Below, piece by piece: positions 33,780 through 42,591 of a stretch of 64,000 nucleotides of DNA. Under the pieces are notes generated by a model. That model was not told the DNA's origin. It searched no databases and saw nothing but the letters and a program-made list of their open reading frames with translations. The stretch is from NCBI RefSeq assembly GCF_003344965.1, contig NZ_CP031194.1, forward strand, positions 2,232,001-2,296,000, in the 5' to 3' direction. The first letter of the stretch is position 1, and every line of letters begins with the position of its first letter. Position numbers and translations under genes: made by a program. The stretch is from Streptomyces paludis (GTDB taxonomy: Bacteria > Actinomycetota > Actinomycetes > Streptomycetales > Streptomycetaceae).

Positions 33780-34987
33780 GCCAGACCGATCTCAGCGCGC
33801 GTTCCCTGGACCTCACCGATCCGGCCACGTTCGTGGAGAACGACGTTCACGAGTTCTGGCGTGGAGTGCGCGCGCGCAATCCCGTCTACTGGCACGAGCC
33901 CACGGACCGCAACCCGGGATTCTGGGTGGTGTCCCGGTACGCCGACGTGCAACCGCTGTACACCGATGCGGCCCTGATCTCCGCTCGGGGAAACGTCCTC
34001 GACGTCGTCCTGCGCGGTGACGACTCGGCCGGCGGGAGCATGGTGGCGGTCACCGACGCTCCGCGCCACCGGCCCTTGCGCAATCTCATGTTCAGCGCGT
34101 TCACCCCGCGGGTTCTCGGAAAGGTCGTCGAGGAGGTCGGGCGGCGCACCACCGCGCTCGTGTCCGCGGCCGTCGGACGGGATTCGTTCGACTTCGCCGC
34201 CGAGATCGCGGACCGGATCCCGATGAACACGATCTGCGATCTGCTGTCCGTTCCCGCGGGAGACCGCGGCGACCTGCTGCGGTGGAACAAGATGGCGCTC
34301 TCGTCGGTCCACGCCGAGCACGATGAGCTGGACGCGCTCGGCGCCCGCAACGAGATCGTGCTCTACTTCATGGATCTGGCGCAGGAGCGCCGCGACCGTC
34401 CCGGCGACGATGTCATCAGCCTGCTCGCCGCCGCCGAGGTCGAGGGCCGCCCGCTCACTGTCGAGGAGCTGGCGGTCAACTGCTACAGCCTGGTTCTCGG
34501 CGGCGACGAGACATCCCGGGTCTCGGCGATCTGCGGGGTGCTCGCCCTGATCGACCATCCCGGTCAGTGGCAGGCCCTGCGAACGGGCGAGGTCTCCGTC
34601 GAGTCGGCCGTGGAGGAGGTCCTTCGCTGGTCGACGCCCTCCTTCCACCTGGCCCGCACCGCCGTCCGGGACATGGAGATCAACGGCAACCAGGTACGCG
34701 CCGGAGACATCGTCACGCTGTGGACCGTCTCCGCCAACAACGACGAGGAGGTCTTCGACGAGCCGCGCCGGTTCACGCTGTCCCGCTCGCCCAACAAGCA
34801 CCTCTCGTTCGGCCACGGCCCGCACTACTGCCTGGGCGCGTTCCTTGCCCGTGCGGAGCTGAGGACGCTGCTCGGCGCCCTGGTGGCTCAGGTCGGCCGG
34901 ATGGAGCTGCGCGGCACGCCCCGGCCGATCTATTCGAACTTCCTGAACGGCTACGACGTCCTGCCGGTCCGCTTCGAAGGCCGCTGA
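33776..34987 (+). CDS. Cytochrome P450, beta-hydroxylase type (acts on carrier-bound Trp?)
   Basis: 403 residues, start overlapping the HxlR stop (ATGA). Haem loop FGHGPHYCLGAFLARAE with the Cys ligand; I-helix LVLGGDETSR; ExxR in EVLRWSTPSFHLAR region. The GGxET(S/T)R form of the I-helix is shared by P450s that hydroxylate the beta carbon of amino acids held on free-standing A-PCP didomains (NikQ, NovI, Ecm12 kinds). An A-PCP gene lies convergent 7 bp downstream. Predicted reaction: beta-hydroxylation of Trp-S-PCP. Confidence 0.88.
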   Translation: MSQTDLSARSLDLTDPATFVENDVHEFWRGVRARNPVYWHEPTDRNPGFWVVSRYADVQPLYTDAALISARGNVLDVVLRGDDSAGGSMVAVTDAPRHRPLRNLMFSAFTPRVLGKVVEEVGRRTTALVSAAVGRDSFDFAAEIADRIPMNTICDLLSVPAGDRGDLLRWNKMALSSVHAEHDELDALGARNEIVLYFMDLAQERRDRPGDDVISLLAAAEVEGRPLTVEELAVNCYSLVLGGDETSRVSAICGVLALIDHPGQWQALRTGEVSVESAVEEVLRWSTPSFHLARTAVRDMEINGNQVRAGDIVTLWTVSANNDEEVFDEPRRFTLSRSPNKHLSFGHGPHYCLGAFLARAELRTLLGALVAQVGRMELRGTPRPIYSNFLNGYDVLPVRFEGR

Positions 34988-34994
34988 CGCCGGA

Positions 34995-36761
34995 TCAGAC
35001 GCGCTCGGCACGCTCCATGATCCTCGCCAGCTCCGCGATGCTCTCCGCCCCGAGCATGTCCCGCATCGGCAGGACCACGCCCAGCTCCTGGCGCACCCGC
35101 CTGGCCAGCTTCGCGGCGAGTACCGAGTGGCCGCCCAGATCGAAGAAGTTGTCCTCGGGCCCCACTTCGCCGATCTTCAGCGTCTCCCTCACCATGCCGC
35201 AGAGGATCTGTTCGTACGATCCCCGGTCGCCCGCGGCGACGGGCACCGTGGTGGCGGGCGCGGTGCGCGCCGCCCGCTCCTGGAGTTCCCCGCGATCGAT
35301 CTTCCCGTTCAGCAGGGTCGGGAACCGTTCGAGCATCACGACGGCCGACGGGACCATGTGCTCGGGAAGTGCGCCACGAGCGTGCTCGCGCAGCTGCTCC
35401 TCCGTCACCTCGTGCCGCGCCGAGGGCTTGACATAGGCGACGATGTGCTGGGAGGAGGCGTCGTCACCGCTCACCACCGCGACGACGATCTCCACGGCCC
35501 GGTGGCTCTCCAGCCGCGCCTCGACCTCACCCAGCTCGACACGGAAGCCACGGACCTTGACCTGGTTGTCGACCCGGCCGGTGAAGTACAGCGCGCCGTC
35601 GGCCTCGCGCCTGCCCCTGTCGCCCGACCGGTACATTCTGCTGCCGGGCGGGCCGTACGGATCCGCGACAAAGCGGGCCGCGGTCAGGCCGGGACGGTTC
35701 AGATAGCCTCGGGCCACGCCTGAGCCCGCCAGGTACAGCTCGCCTTCGGTGCCGTCGCGCAGGTCGCTCAGCGACCCGTCGAGCACGTGGACCGCGCCGC
35801 CGTCCCACGGCGTCCCGACGGGCACTTCCTCCTGGATGCCCTCGATCGGCCCGCCGATCGACGCGCCCACCGTCACCTCGGTCGGGCCGTAGCCGTTGTA
35901 GAGGCGCCTGCCCTTGGACCACTCAGCCGCCAGGGACCTCGTGCAGACATCACCGGTGGAGGTGACCGTGCCGCCGAGCAGAAGCCCCGCACTGTCGGTG
36001 ATACCCAGCGCCACCGGCGGCAGGACAGCGTGGTCGACGTCGTGCTTGAGCATGGTGTCACGCAGCGACTCCCCCGGCATCAGCTCGTGCTGCTCCGCCA
36101 TGACGAGTGCCGCACCGTTCAGCAGGGCCAGTGTGAAGTCCCAGAACCAGGCGTCAAAGCTGAAGGACGCCCATTGCAGCACACGCTCGCCGGGACCGAC
36201 TCCGAACACCCTCGCCTGGGTCGAGACCAGGTCTGCCACACCGGAGTGGCTGACCGCGACACCCTTGGGCACGCCGGTCGAACCGGAGGTGTAGATGACG
36301 TACATCAGATGGGCCGGGCGCAGCGGCGCGAGGCGCTCGTCCTCAGTGACGTCGCCACCGCTCTTCCGTTCGCAGGCGGCTTCGAAGGCCGGGTCGCCGA
36401 GTACGGCCTCGGGCACGTCCAGCCGCGGCGAGGTGACGTCTTCCGTCCGCAGCAGCAGGACGGGCTTCGCGTCCATGACCATGTGCGTGAGCCGATCGGC
36501 CGGATAGGCCGGGTCCAGTGGCAGGTACGCCCCGCCGGCCTTCAGTACGGCGAGCACCGCGACCACCAGCCGCACCGAACGCGGCACCGCGATCGCGACC
36601 AGGCGGTCGGGGCCGACGCCGGATGCGATCAGCCATCTGGCGAGCCGGTTCGCCTGTGCGTTCAGCTCCGTGTAGCCGACGACGGTGTCTCCGAAGACGA
36701 CCGCCGGAGCGTCGGCGGACTCGGCGACCTTGGACTCGAAGAAATCCGGGAAAACACTCAA
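34995..36761 (-). CDS. Stand-alone NRPS A-PCP didomain, likely tryptophan-activating
   Basis: 588 residues from a TTG at 36761, the only in-frame start with a ribosome site (GGAGG) after the preceding gene ends. A domain: YVIYTSGSTGVPKGVAVSH (A3), NGYGPTE (A5), MYRSGDRGRR (A7), VKVRGFRVELGEVEARL (A8) and LLNGKIDR (A10). PCP: FFDLGGHSVLAAKLA near the end. No condensation domain. The code by alignment to GrsA is D-A-W-V-T-T-G-V-G; it begins D-A-W like the Phe code but I do not know an exact match. Trp or chloro-Trp is inferred from the halogenase, dioxygenase, P450 and TE. MbtH is encoded upstream. Confidence 0.85.
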   Translation of the reverse strand: MSVFPDFFESKVAESADAPAVVFGDTVVGYTELNAQANRLARWLIASGVGPDRLVAIAVPRSVRLVVAVLAVLKAGGAYLPLDPAYPADRLTHMVMDAKPVLLLRTEDVTSPRLDVPEAVLGDPAFEAACERKSGGDVTEDERLAPLRPAHLMYVIYTSGSTGVPKGVAVSHSGVADLVSTQARVFGVGPGERVLQWASFSFDAWFWDFTLALLNGAALVMAEQHELMPGESLRDTMLKHDVDHAVLPPVALGITDSAGLLLGGTVTSTGDVCTRSLAAEWSKGRRLYNGYGPTEVTVGASIGGPIEGIQEEVPVGTPWDGGAVHVLDGSLSDLRDGTEGELYLAGSGVARGYLNRPGLTAARFVADPYGPPGSRMYRSGDRGRREADGALYFTGRVDNQVKVRGFRVELGEVEARLESHRAVEIVVAVVSGDDASSQHIVAYVKPSARHEVTEEQLREHARGALPEHMVPSAVVMLERFPTLLNGKIDRGELQERAARTAPATTVPVAAGDRGSYEQILCGMVRETLKIGEVGPEDNFFDLGGHSVLAAKLARRVRQELGVVLPMRDMLGAESIAELARIMERAERV

Positions 36762-36855
36762 CTCCGCCTCCGAGGCAGGCTTCCAGCGTGATGGGGACGA
36801 ATAGTGGTGCGCGGCACCGGGGCACGCGAGGCCGGCGAGATCCAGACGAGAGGCC

Positions 36856-37356
36856 CTAGTCCGGCTCGATGGTGAAGCCCCGTCCCCAGACGTTCCGCAG
36901 CGTGAGGCCGACGGGCCGCAGCCGGCGGCGCAGCCGGAGCACATGCAGATCGATCGCGTTGCTGGACGCGCTGGCACCGGCCTGCTCAAGGATCTTCCCC
37001 AGTTCGTCGCGGTAGACCACCTGGCAGTAGCGGGTGACCAGCGGGGCGAGGATCTCGCACTGGAGCATCGAGAGCGTGACGGAGGAGTCCCGGAAGCAGA
37101 GAATACCGGCCGGGTCGAGCACGGGCTTCTCGTTGAGGACGACACGGGCCTCCAGCTGGCTGACCCGGGCCTGGAGATCCTCCGGAACGATGGGCGGGCG
37201 TACCCAGTCCTCGTAGAGACCGATCCGCTCGGGCGGAGGGGCGCCATGCTCCACGACCAGAAGACAGAGACGCCGCGTTGCCCGGCACTCCTCACGGATG
37301 TCGCGCTCCGCGGGCCAGCGGACGAATCTCACCCAGCTCTTCAGATCGGCCGTCAC
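36856..37356 (-). CDS. Winged-helix (OmpR C-terminal type) regulator without receiver
   Basis: 166 residues from the GTG at 37356 (AAGGAG upstream, overlapping the mbtH stop). The last 95 residues (CFRDSSVTLSMLQCEILAPL through LRNVWGRGFTIEPD) form the Trans_reg_C winged helix: start-strand, recognition helix in NAIDLHVLRLRRRL and wing GRGFTIE. The first 70 residues are not a phosphoacceptor domain, and contain a coiled-coil-like PEDLQARVSQLEARVVL. Probable cluster-situated activator whose signal is unknown. It lies between mbtH and the A-PCP gene. Confidence 0.8.
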   Translation of the reverse strand: MTADLKSWVRFVRWPAERDIREECRATRRLCLLVVEHGAPPPERIGLYEDWVRPPIVPEDLQARVSQLEARVVLNEKPVLDPAGILCFRDSSVTLSMLQCEILAPLVTRYCQVVYRDELGKILEQAGASASSNAIDLHVLRLRRRLRPVGLTLRNVWGRGFTIEPD

Positions 37357-37574
37357 CGGGAGTCTCCTTGTGCGACTGCGTTCCGCAGACTTTTCGGCCG
37401 CATATCCGTCCATGACCGTTCGATATGGTCAAGAATCTCCTTCCTGGTGGCCGGCCCGTACACGACGCGCCAGCCGACGGGGACCTCGGTGTCCTGCGGC
37501 CAGAGCGAATACTGCTCTTCTTCATTACTCAGCGCCAGATACTCCCGGCTGTCGTCCTCGAATGGATTGGGCAT
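37353..37574 (-). CDS. MbtH-like protein
   Basis: 73 residues with the family pattern: MPNPFEDDSREYLALSNEEE at the start, QYSLWPQDTEVPVGWRVVYG in the middle and the end of the fold in WTDMRPKSLRN. MbtH-like proteins bind A domains and are often required for their folding and activity. It heads the operon mbtH - winged helix - A-PCP, so the stand-alone A-PCP is its natural partner, as in Trp-activating didomains of quinomycin-type clusters; it may also serve the cysteine modules. Confidence 0.95.
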   Translation of the reverse strand: MPNPFEDDSREYLALSNEEEQYSLWPQDTEVPVGWRVVYGPATRKEILDHIERSWTDMRPKSLRNAVAQGDSR

Positions 37575-37646
37575 AAGCAGAACCTTCCCCCGGACCTGAA
37601 ACCATCACTCGACGGTACCGCAGCGTCCCGTACTGGAGAAGGATTA

Positions 37647-37656
37647 ATTTTCCATA
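37647..37656. promoter_or_regulatory. Partial copy of the shared TTTTCCATA dyad upstream of mbtH
   Basis: ATTTTCCATA at 37647-37656 equals ten bases of the dyads at 10988-11002 and 59432-59446. It lies 73 bp before the mbtH start in the AT-rich divergent region 37575-37767. Only a half-site, so weak evidence. Confidence 0.25.
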
Positions 37657-37767
37657 TGCGCCCATGTGATTTGCATTCGTTTCAGAGCGATCTTCACCAT
37701 GGTTCTTCCAGAACGAACCATTTATCATTAATCGTTGATTCCACGAACCAGCCCGCAGGGGGCCGTG

Positions 37768-38718
37768 ATGCCTTTGGACCGATTTTTGCGCAGCTTGATC
37801 GCCTGGCAGAGCGCCGGGGATCCTCCGGTTCCGGATCGCTTCCTGACAGTCGAACAGGCCCGTGAGCGGTACCGGGCGAGTGTGTCGCGCCCGCACCGGG
37901 AGGACGGTCTTCCCCCCACCGCTGTCACCGCCGTCGATCAGACGATCGGTACCGCGGACGGAGCCTCGATCCGGTGCAGGGTGTACACGCCGGCATCGGA
38001 TGAGCGCCGGGTGATCACTTATCTGCACGGTGGCGGATGGGTGCTGGGCGATCTCGACACTCACGACGGGGCCTGCCGGATCCTCGCGGCGACACTGGGC
38101 GCCGTCGTCGTCTCCGCCGACTATCGACGGCCGCCGGAGTTCCCGTACCCCACTCCGCTGCGCGATGCCGTCGCCGCGGCCCGCTGGACGGCTCGGTCGT
38201 TCCCCGGCCGCGATCATGTGATCGCCGGCGACAGTGCCGGTGCCGGCCTGTCGCTGGGTGTCGCCTTCGACGCACGCGACACCGGTGACCTACCGCTCGC
38301 CGCGCTGCTGCTGATGTACCCGCCGGTGGATCCGAGCCTGCGGATCGCCTCGGCCTCCGAGCATGCCGAGGGATACCTGCTGACCGTCGCGGACATGGTC
38401 TGGAGCTATGAGATGTACGTCCCCGACCCGCGGCACCGCGGCGATCCCGCTGTCGACCTGCTCAACGCCGATCTGCGGGGTCTGCCGGCGACGGTGCTCG
38501 CCACCGCCGAGTTCGACCCGCTTCACGACGAGGGAGTGCGGCTGGCCGAAAGGCTGGACGCCTCAGGTGTGTCCGTGTGCGAGATACCTGGACCAGGTCT
38601 CGTCCACGGCTATTTCCTGATGCAGGACATGGTGCCCGCAGCGGCCGCGTGCAGCCGGCTGGTCCTCGAAAAGCTGCACGCGGTGCTGAGGTCGCTCAGC
38701 GCGCCTCGCGCCACATGA
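37768..38718 (+). CDS. Alpha/beta hydrolase, HSL/esterase family (candidate formamidase)
   Basis: 316 residues from the ATG at 37768 (GGGGG upstream); an ATG at 37735 is less likely. HSL-family marks: oxyanion box YLHGGGWVLGDLDTHD, nucleophile AGDSAGAGLSLG, catalytic Asp in ATAEFDPLHDEG and His in LVHGYFL. The pathway made by the dioxygenase needs removal of the N-formyl group of N-formylkynurenine, and no classical KynB is present; HGG-type alpha/beta hydrolases do this in eukaryotes. The formamidase role is inference from context; a general ester hydrolase is equally possible. Its end overlaps the convergent GNAT gene by 23 bp. Confidence 0.85.
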   Translation: MPLDRFLRSLIAWQSAGDPPVPDRFLTVEQARERYRASVSRPHREDGLPPTAVTAVDQTIGTADGASIRCRVYTPASDERRVITYLHGGGWVLGDLDTHDGACRILAATLGAVVVSADYRRPPEFPYPTPLRDAVAAARWTARSFPGRDHVIAGDSAGAGLSLGVAFDARDTGDLPLAALLLMYPPVDPSLRIASASEHAEGYLLTVADMVWSYEMYVPDPRHRGDPAVDLLNADLRGLPATVLATAEFDPLHDEGVRLAERLDASGVSVCEIPGPGLVHGYFLMQDMVPAAAACSRLVLEKLHAVLRSLSAPRAT

Positions 38719-39295
38719 AGCGGGTGTTGACGCCAAGGATCTCCTCCTGGGAGACCACCTTGAAGCCGAACCTCTCGTAGAGCACGACGTTGCGGTCGAC
38801 ATCCGTCTGCAGGAAGACAGGTGCCCGCTGCTGATCGACCTCGTCGAGGAACGCGCCGAGCAGCGCCGTCCCGACCCCGTGCCGCTGCTCTTCCGGGTGC
38901 ACGGCGACCGGCCCTATGTGCCAGTGGGGCTCGCGGGGCTCGTGCTTGGCCCTCGAACTCATCACCTTGAAGGCGCGCGGCAGGTTGAAGCCGATCGTCC
39001 GGATCATCACCGGCGCCATTTTCAGTTTCTCGCCCGTCGTCATCTGACAGTGCGGCCATTCCGTGGCATTCAGCACGCCGACGAGCCGCCCTTTCCGTTC
39101 GGCCCCGAGCACATGGCTGAAAGGGCTCCCGAGCTTGATGATGCGCGTTCCCTGCTCCATCGCCCGGGTGGCCTTTTCCTGGTCACCGCGCACGGTGGCC
39201 AGATTACTCGGATTATCGGCGAAGGCGAGCCCGACTATTCGGCACGCGATTTCCAACTCGGCGGCAGAAACCGACCGTACGGCCACATCGCTCAC
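38696..39295 (-). CDS. GNAT family N-acetyltransferase
   Basis: 199 residues. Core acetyl-CoA site: HIGPVAVHPEEQRHGVGTAL (about residues 125-144), followed by FLQTDVDRNVVLYERFGFKV, both standard for GNAT. The N-terminal part has the ACRIVGLAFADNPSN helix found in streptomycete GNATs of the same size. Located between the peptide and terpene blocks as a single gene. It could acetylate a pathway amine or protect the producer; nothing in the sequence decides. Confidence 0.83.
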   Translation of the reverse strand: MSDVAVRSVSAAELEIACRIVGLAFADNPSNLATVRGDQEKATRAMEQGTRIIKLGSPFSHVLGAERKGRLVGVLNATEWPHCQMTTGEKLKMAPVMIRTIGFNLPRAFKVMSSRAKHEPREPHWHIGPVAVHPEEQRHGVGTALLGAFLDEVDQQRAPVFLQTDVDRNVVLYERFGFKVVSQEEILGVNTRFMWREAR

Positions 39296-39389
39296 TTCAA
39301 CCTCCAGGATGCAATCATCGGCTGCGTTCGATTCGGCCGATCATTGCGTAAACGATTGAGCAATTCAACCGATACTGGAAAATCGATGA

Positions 39390-40373
39390 CTATATCGGCT
39401 TCTTCTCGGCCATCCGCGCCTGGTGGGGCGGGGCGGCGTTCAGCTCATGGGGAAGGGCGAAGGTGATCGACTCGATGGCGGCCCGGGAGGTCTCGACCCG
39501 GTCCCAGCCGCGTGCCGCCAGGAAGCCGAGGACCTCCTGGACGAGGGACTCGGGAGACGAGGCCCCGGCGGACAGACCGATGGCCCCGGCTCCTTCGAGC
39601 CATGCCTCGTCGATCCTCGTGGCGTCCTCGATCAGATGGGCCCGGCGGGCGCCCGCCAGGACGGCTGTCTCGACGAGACGGCGGGAGTTGGAGGACGTGG
39701 CCGAGCCGACGATCAGGACGAGATCGGAGTCGGCGGCGAGCCGCTTGACGGCCTGCTGCCGGTTCTGGGTCGCGTAACAGATGTCCGAGCTGGGCGGGCC
39801 CTGAAGGTGGGGAAAGCGTTCGGCGAGCACCTCGACGGTCTCGGTGGTCTCGTCCACGCACAAGGTGGTCTGGGACAGCCACGCGAGTCTTTCCCTGTCG
39901 GGCACGCTGATGTGGAGTGCGTCTTCGGGGCCGTCGACCAGGGTGACCCGTCCGGGGGCATGGCCCATGGTGCCGATGACCTCTTCGTGGCCTTCGTGTC
40001 CGATCAGAAGGATGTGGTAGTCCTCGGCCACGTATCGCTGCACTTCTCTGTGGACCTTGGTGACCAGCGGGCAGGTGGCATCGATGGTCCGCTGCCCGCG
40101 CGCCCGGGCCTCGGCGCGCACGGCCGGGGCGACACCGTGCGCGGAGTACATCAGGATCGCGCCCTCGGGTGCCTGTGCGGCCTCGTCCACGAACACCGCG
40201 CCCTTGGCTTCGAGTTCGCGCACGACATGGACATTGTGGACAATCTCGTGCCGGACATAGACCGGCGCACCATAGAGTTCGAGCGCCTTCTCCACCGCGG
40301 CCACCGCCCGCTCGACTCCGGCGCAGAAGCCGCGGGGGGCGGCGAGCAATACCCGCTTGCCCTCGCCGCTCAT
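39390..40373 (-). CDS. ispH: 4-Hydroxy-3-methylbut-2-enyl diphosphate reductase (HMBPP reductase)
   Basis: 327 residues; last gene of the MEP/GGPP operon, overlapping the GGPP synthase stop. All landmarks of IspH are present: three [4Fe-4S] cysteines in [22 protein letters not shown] and [10 protein letters not shown]; histidines in [13 protein letters not shown] and IGHEGHEEV with the catalytic Glu; and the diphosphate-binding [10 protein letters not shown] and SAGASSPE. It makes IPP and DMAPP in the last step of the MEP pathway. A pathway-dedicated extra copy raises precursor supply for the diterpene. Confidence 0.95.
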   Translation of the reverse strand: MSGEGKRVLLAAPRGFCAGVERAVAAVEKALELYGAPVYVRHEIVHNVHVVRELEAKGAVFVDEAAQAPEGAILMYSAHGVAPAVRAEARARGQRTIDATCPLVTKVHREVQRYVAEDYHILLIGHEGHEEVIGTMGHAPGRVTLVDGPEDALHISVPDRERLAWLSQTTLCVDETTETVEVLAERFPHLQGPPSSDICYATQNRQQAVKRLAADSDLVLIVGSATSSNSRRLVETAVLAGARRAHLIEDATRIDEAWLEGAGAIGLSAGASSPESLVQEVLGFLAARGWDRVETSRAAIESITFALPHELNAAPPHQARMAEKKPI

Positions 40374-41449
40374 GAGTTCCTCCAGGCAGCCGCGCGCGCG
40401 ATGGTGCGAAGCGCGTGCTCGACGGGTTCGGGCAGGAGGGCGGCCCCCAGTGCGTCCAGGGCCTGGCGGTAGCGCTCCTCGATCATCTGCTCGACGCCCG
40501 CGGCGGCGCCGGTCGCGGTCATGATCTCCCTCGCGCGCTCGGCCGCGTCCTCCGTGATCGCCCGGTCACCCAGGGTCGCGCGCAGGTCGGCCTCCTGCTC
40601 CTTGTCGGCGGCGGCCAGCGTGAGTGCGACCAGGACGGTGTGTTTGCCCTCGCGCAGGTCGTCGGAGCGGGACTTGCCGGTCTCCCCCGGGTCGCCGAAT
40701 ATCCCGAGGAGGTCGTCGCGCAGCTGGAACGCCTCACCGAGCGGGATCGCGAAAGCGCTGAGGGCGTCGAGCAGCCGCCGGTCCGCGCCGGCGAGCGCCG
40801 CGCCGACCTGCAACGGCCGCTCGATCGTGTATTTCGCGGTCTTGTACCTGATGACGGTGAGCGGGCGCCGGGTGGACGCCTCCAACCGCGCGCCGCCCGT
40901 GAGGTCGAGGTACTGCCCGTACATGACCTCCGTGCGCATCTTGTCGATCAGCGAGAACACGGCGGCGAGGCGGTCCGGCGACAGGCCCACGCTGCGCAGG
41001 AGTTCGTCGGACCAGGTCATCGCGAGGTCGCCGATGAGAATCGCCGCGCCGATGCCCAGCTGCTCCGCCTCGGCGTGCGGGTGAGTACGGGCGAATTCGG
41101 TGGCCATGCCCCGGTGAACGGTGGGCCGGCCGCGGCGGACGTCGGAACGGTCCATGACATCGTCGTGGATCAGGGCGAAGGCGTGAAACATCTCAAGAGC
41201 GGCCCCCGCCGTTACCAGGCCGGCTCCCTCGGGCCCGCCCCCTGCGGCATGCCAGCCGCACGCGCAGAGCAGGGGCCTGATCCGCTTGCCGCTGGCGGCC
41301 AGGAACGTCCGGAGACCCTGGACCGCGGGCAGGGCGTACGGTTGGGCGGCGTGGATCTTCCCGGTGAGGAACGCCTCCAGACACGCCTCCACCCGGATCC
41401 GGTAGGAGTCGAGGTCCAGGTCGGCAGGAGAGGTAAGAGTCCCGGTCAC
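40370..41449 (-). CDS. Polyprenyl (geranylgeranyl) diphosphate synthase
   Basis: 359 residues from the GTG at 41449 (GTGA overlap with ispG). First Asp-rich motif [20 protein letters not shown] (about residue 95) and second [20 protein letters not shown] with the following DDLREGKHT. The residues before the first motif (FHAFA) have Ala and small side chains at the chain-length positions rather than two aromatic ones, consistent with C20 or longer. GGPP is the expected product given the labdane-type cyclase pair encoded divergently. Confidence 0.92.
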   Translation of the reverse strand: MTGTLTSPADLDLDSYRIRVEACLEAFLTGKIHAAQPYALPAVQGLRTFLAASGKRIRPLLCACGWHAAGGGPEGAGLVTAGAALEMFHAFALIHDDVMDRSDVRRGRPTVHRGMATEFARTHPHAEAEQLGIGAAILIGDLAMTWSDELLRSVGLSPDRLAAVFSLIDKMRTEVMYGQYLDLTGGARLEASTRRPLTVIRYKTAKYTIERPLQVGAALAGADRRLLDALSAFAIPLGEAFQLRDDLLGIFGDPGETGKSRSDDLREGKHTVLVALTLAAADKEQEADLRATLGDRAITEDAAERAREIMTATGAAAGVEQMIEERYRQALDALGAALLPEPVEHALRTIARAAAWRNS

Positions 41450-42591
41450 AGGTTGTCCTCCGCGGTCTCTGAGGTGTCGGACTCGGCGATACGCAGCGCT
41501 TCTTCCATGAGTCGTTCGACGATCCGGCTTTCGGGAACCGTGGCCACGACCTGGCCACGTACGAAGATCTGGCCCTTTCCGTTGCCGGAGGACACACCGA
41601 GGTCCGCCTCGCGCGATTCACCGGGACCGTTGACCACACAGCCCATCACCGCCACCCGCAGCGGGTGGGGGAATCCGTCGAAAGCCGCCTCGACCTTCTT
41701 GGCGAGGGAGTGGATATCGACTTGGAGCCGCCCGCATCCGGGGCAGGAGACGATCTCGAGGCGGCGGGCGCGCAGCCCGAGCGAGGCGAGGATGTGGATG
41801 CCGGCCTTGACCTGCTCGACCGGCGGCTCGGACAGGGAGACACGGATGGTGTCACCGACCCCCTCCGCGAGAAGGACTCCCATCGCGACGGCGGATTTGA
41901 TCGAACCCTGGAAGGCGGGTCCGGCCTCGGTCACCCCGAGGTGCAGGGGGTAGTCGCAGGAGCGCGCGAGGATCCGGTTGGCCTGGATCATCACGAGGGG
42001 GTCGTGGTGCTTGACGGCGATCTTCAGATCGGTGAAGCCGTGCTCCTCGAACAGCGAGCACTCCCACAGCGCCGATTCGGCGAGGGCTCCGGGGGTGGGG
42101 CCGCCGTGCTTGGCCAGCAACCGCGCGTCGAGGGAACCCGCGTTGACCCCGATACGGATCGGGACGCCCGCCGCGCCCGCCACTTCGGCGATCCGCTGGA
42201 CCTGGTCGTCAAAACGCTTGATGTTGCCGGGGTTGACCCGCACGGCCGCGCATCCGGCGTCGATGGCGGAGAAGATGTACCGGGGCTGGAAGTGGATATC
42301 GGCGATCACCGGGATCGGGGACCGTTCGACGATCGAGGCAAGCGCGTCGGCGTCGTCCTGGGAGGGCACGGCGACCCGGACGATATCGCACCCGGCCGCG
42401 GTGACCGCGGCTATCTGCTGCAGGGTGGCATCGACGTCGGCGGTGACGGTGGTGGTCATCGTCTGCACGCTGACCGGCGCACCGCCGCCCACGGGCACAC
42501 TGCCCACCTCAAGCCGTCTGCTGGTCCGGCGCGGGCGCAGGACCCCGGCGGACGGAGGGAGAGCCGGAGTGGGTACATCGACGAGGGTCAT
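41446..42591 (-). CDS. ispG: 4-Hydroxy-3-methylbut-2-en-1-yl diphosphate synthase (GcpE)
   Basis: 381 residues, start overlapping the DXS stop. TIM-barrel N-terminus begins [17 protein letters not shown]; the iron-sulphur cysteines occur as [11 protein letters not shown] and [11 protein letters not shown], with the essential Glu of NGPGE. Converts MEcPP to HMBPP and passes it to IspH, encoded two genes downstream. With DXS and IspH it covers the entry and the two iron-sulphur steps of the MEP route; DXR and IspD-F are not in the window. Confidence 0.95.
   Translation of the reverse strand: MTLVDVPTPALPPSAGVLRPRRTSRRLEVGSVPVGGGAPVSVQTMTTTVTADVDATLQQIAAVTAAGCDIVRVAVPSQDDADALASIVERSPIPVIADIHFQPRYIFSAIDAGCAAVRVNPGNIKRFDDQVQRIAEVAGAAGVPIRIGVNAGSLDARLLAKHGGPTPGALAESALWECSLFEEHGFTDLKIAVKHHDPLVMIQANRILARSCDYPLHLGVTEAGPAFQGSIKSAVAMGVLLAEGVGDTIRVSLSEPPVEQVKAGIHILASLGLRARRLEIVSCPGCGRLQVDIHSLAKKVEAAFDGFPHPLRVAVMGCVVNGPGESREADLGVSSGNGKGQIFVRGQVVATVPESRIVERLMEEALRIAESDTSETAEDNL

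Noticed and set aside
37768..38718. Firm call of this esterase as kynurenine formamidase
   Set aside because: Only HSL-family motifs are visible; the formamidase idea rests on pathway need alone, so it is kept as a suggestion.
39376..39384. TGGAAAATC upstream of the GNAT gene as a further copy of the shared dyad
   Set aside because: Only nine bases match and the other half-site is absent.
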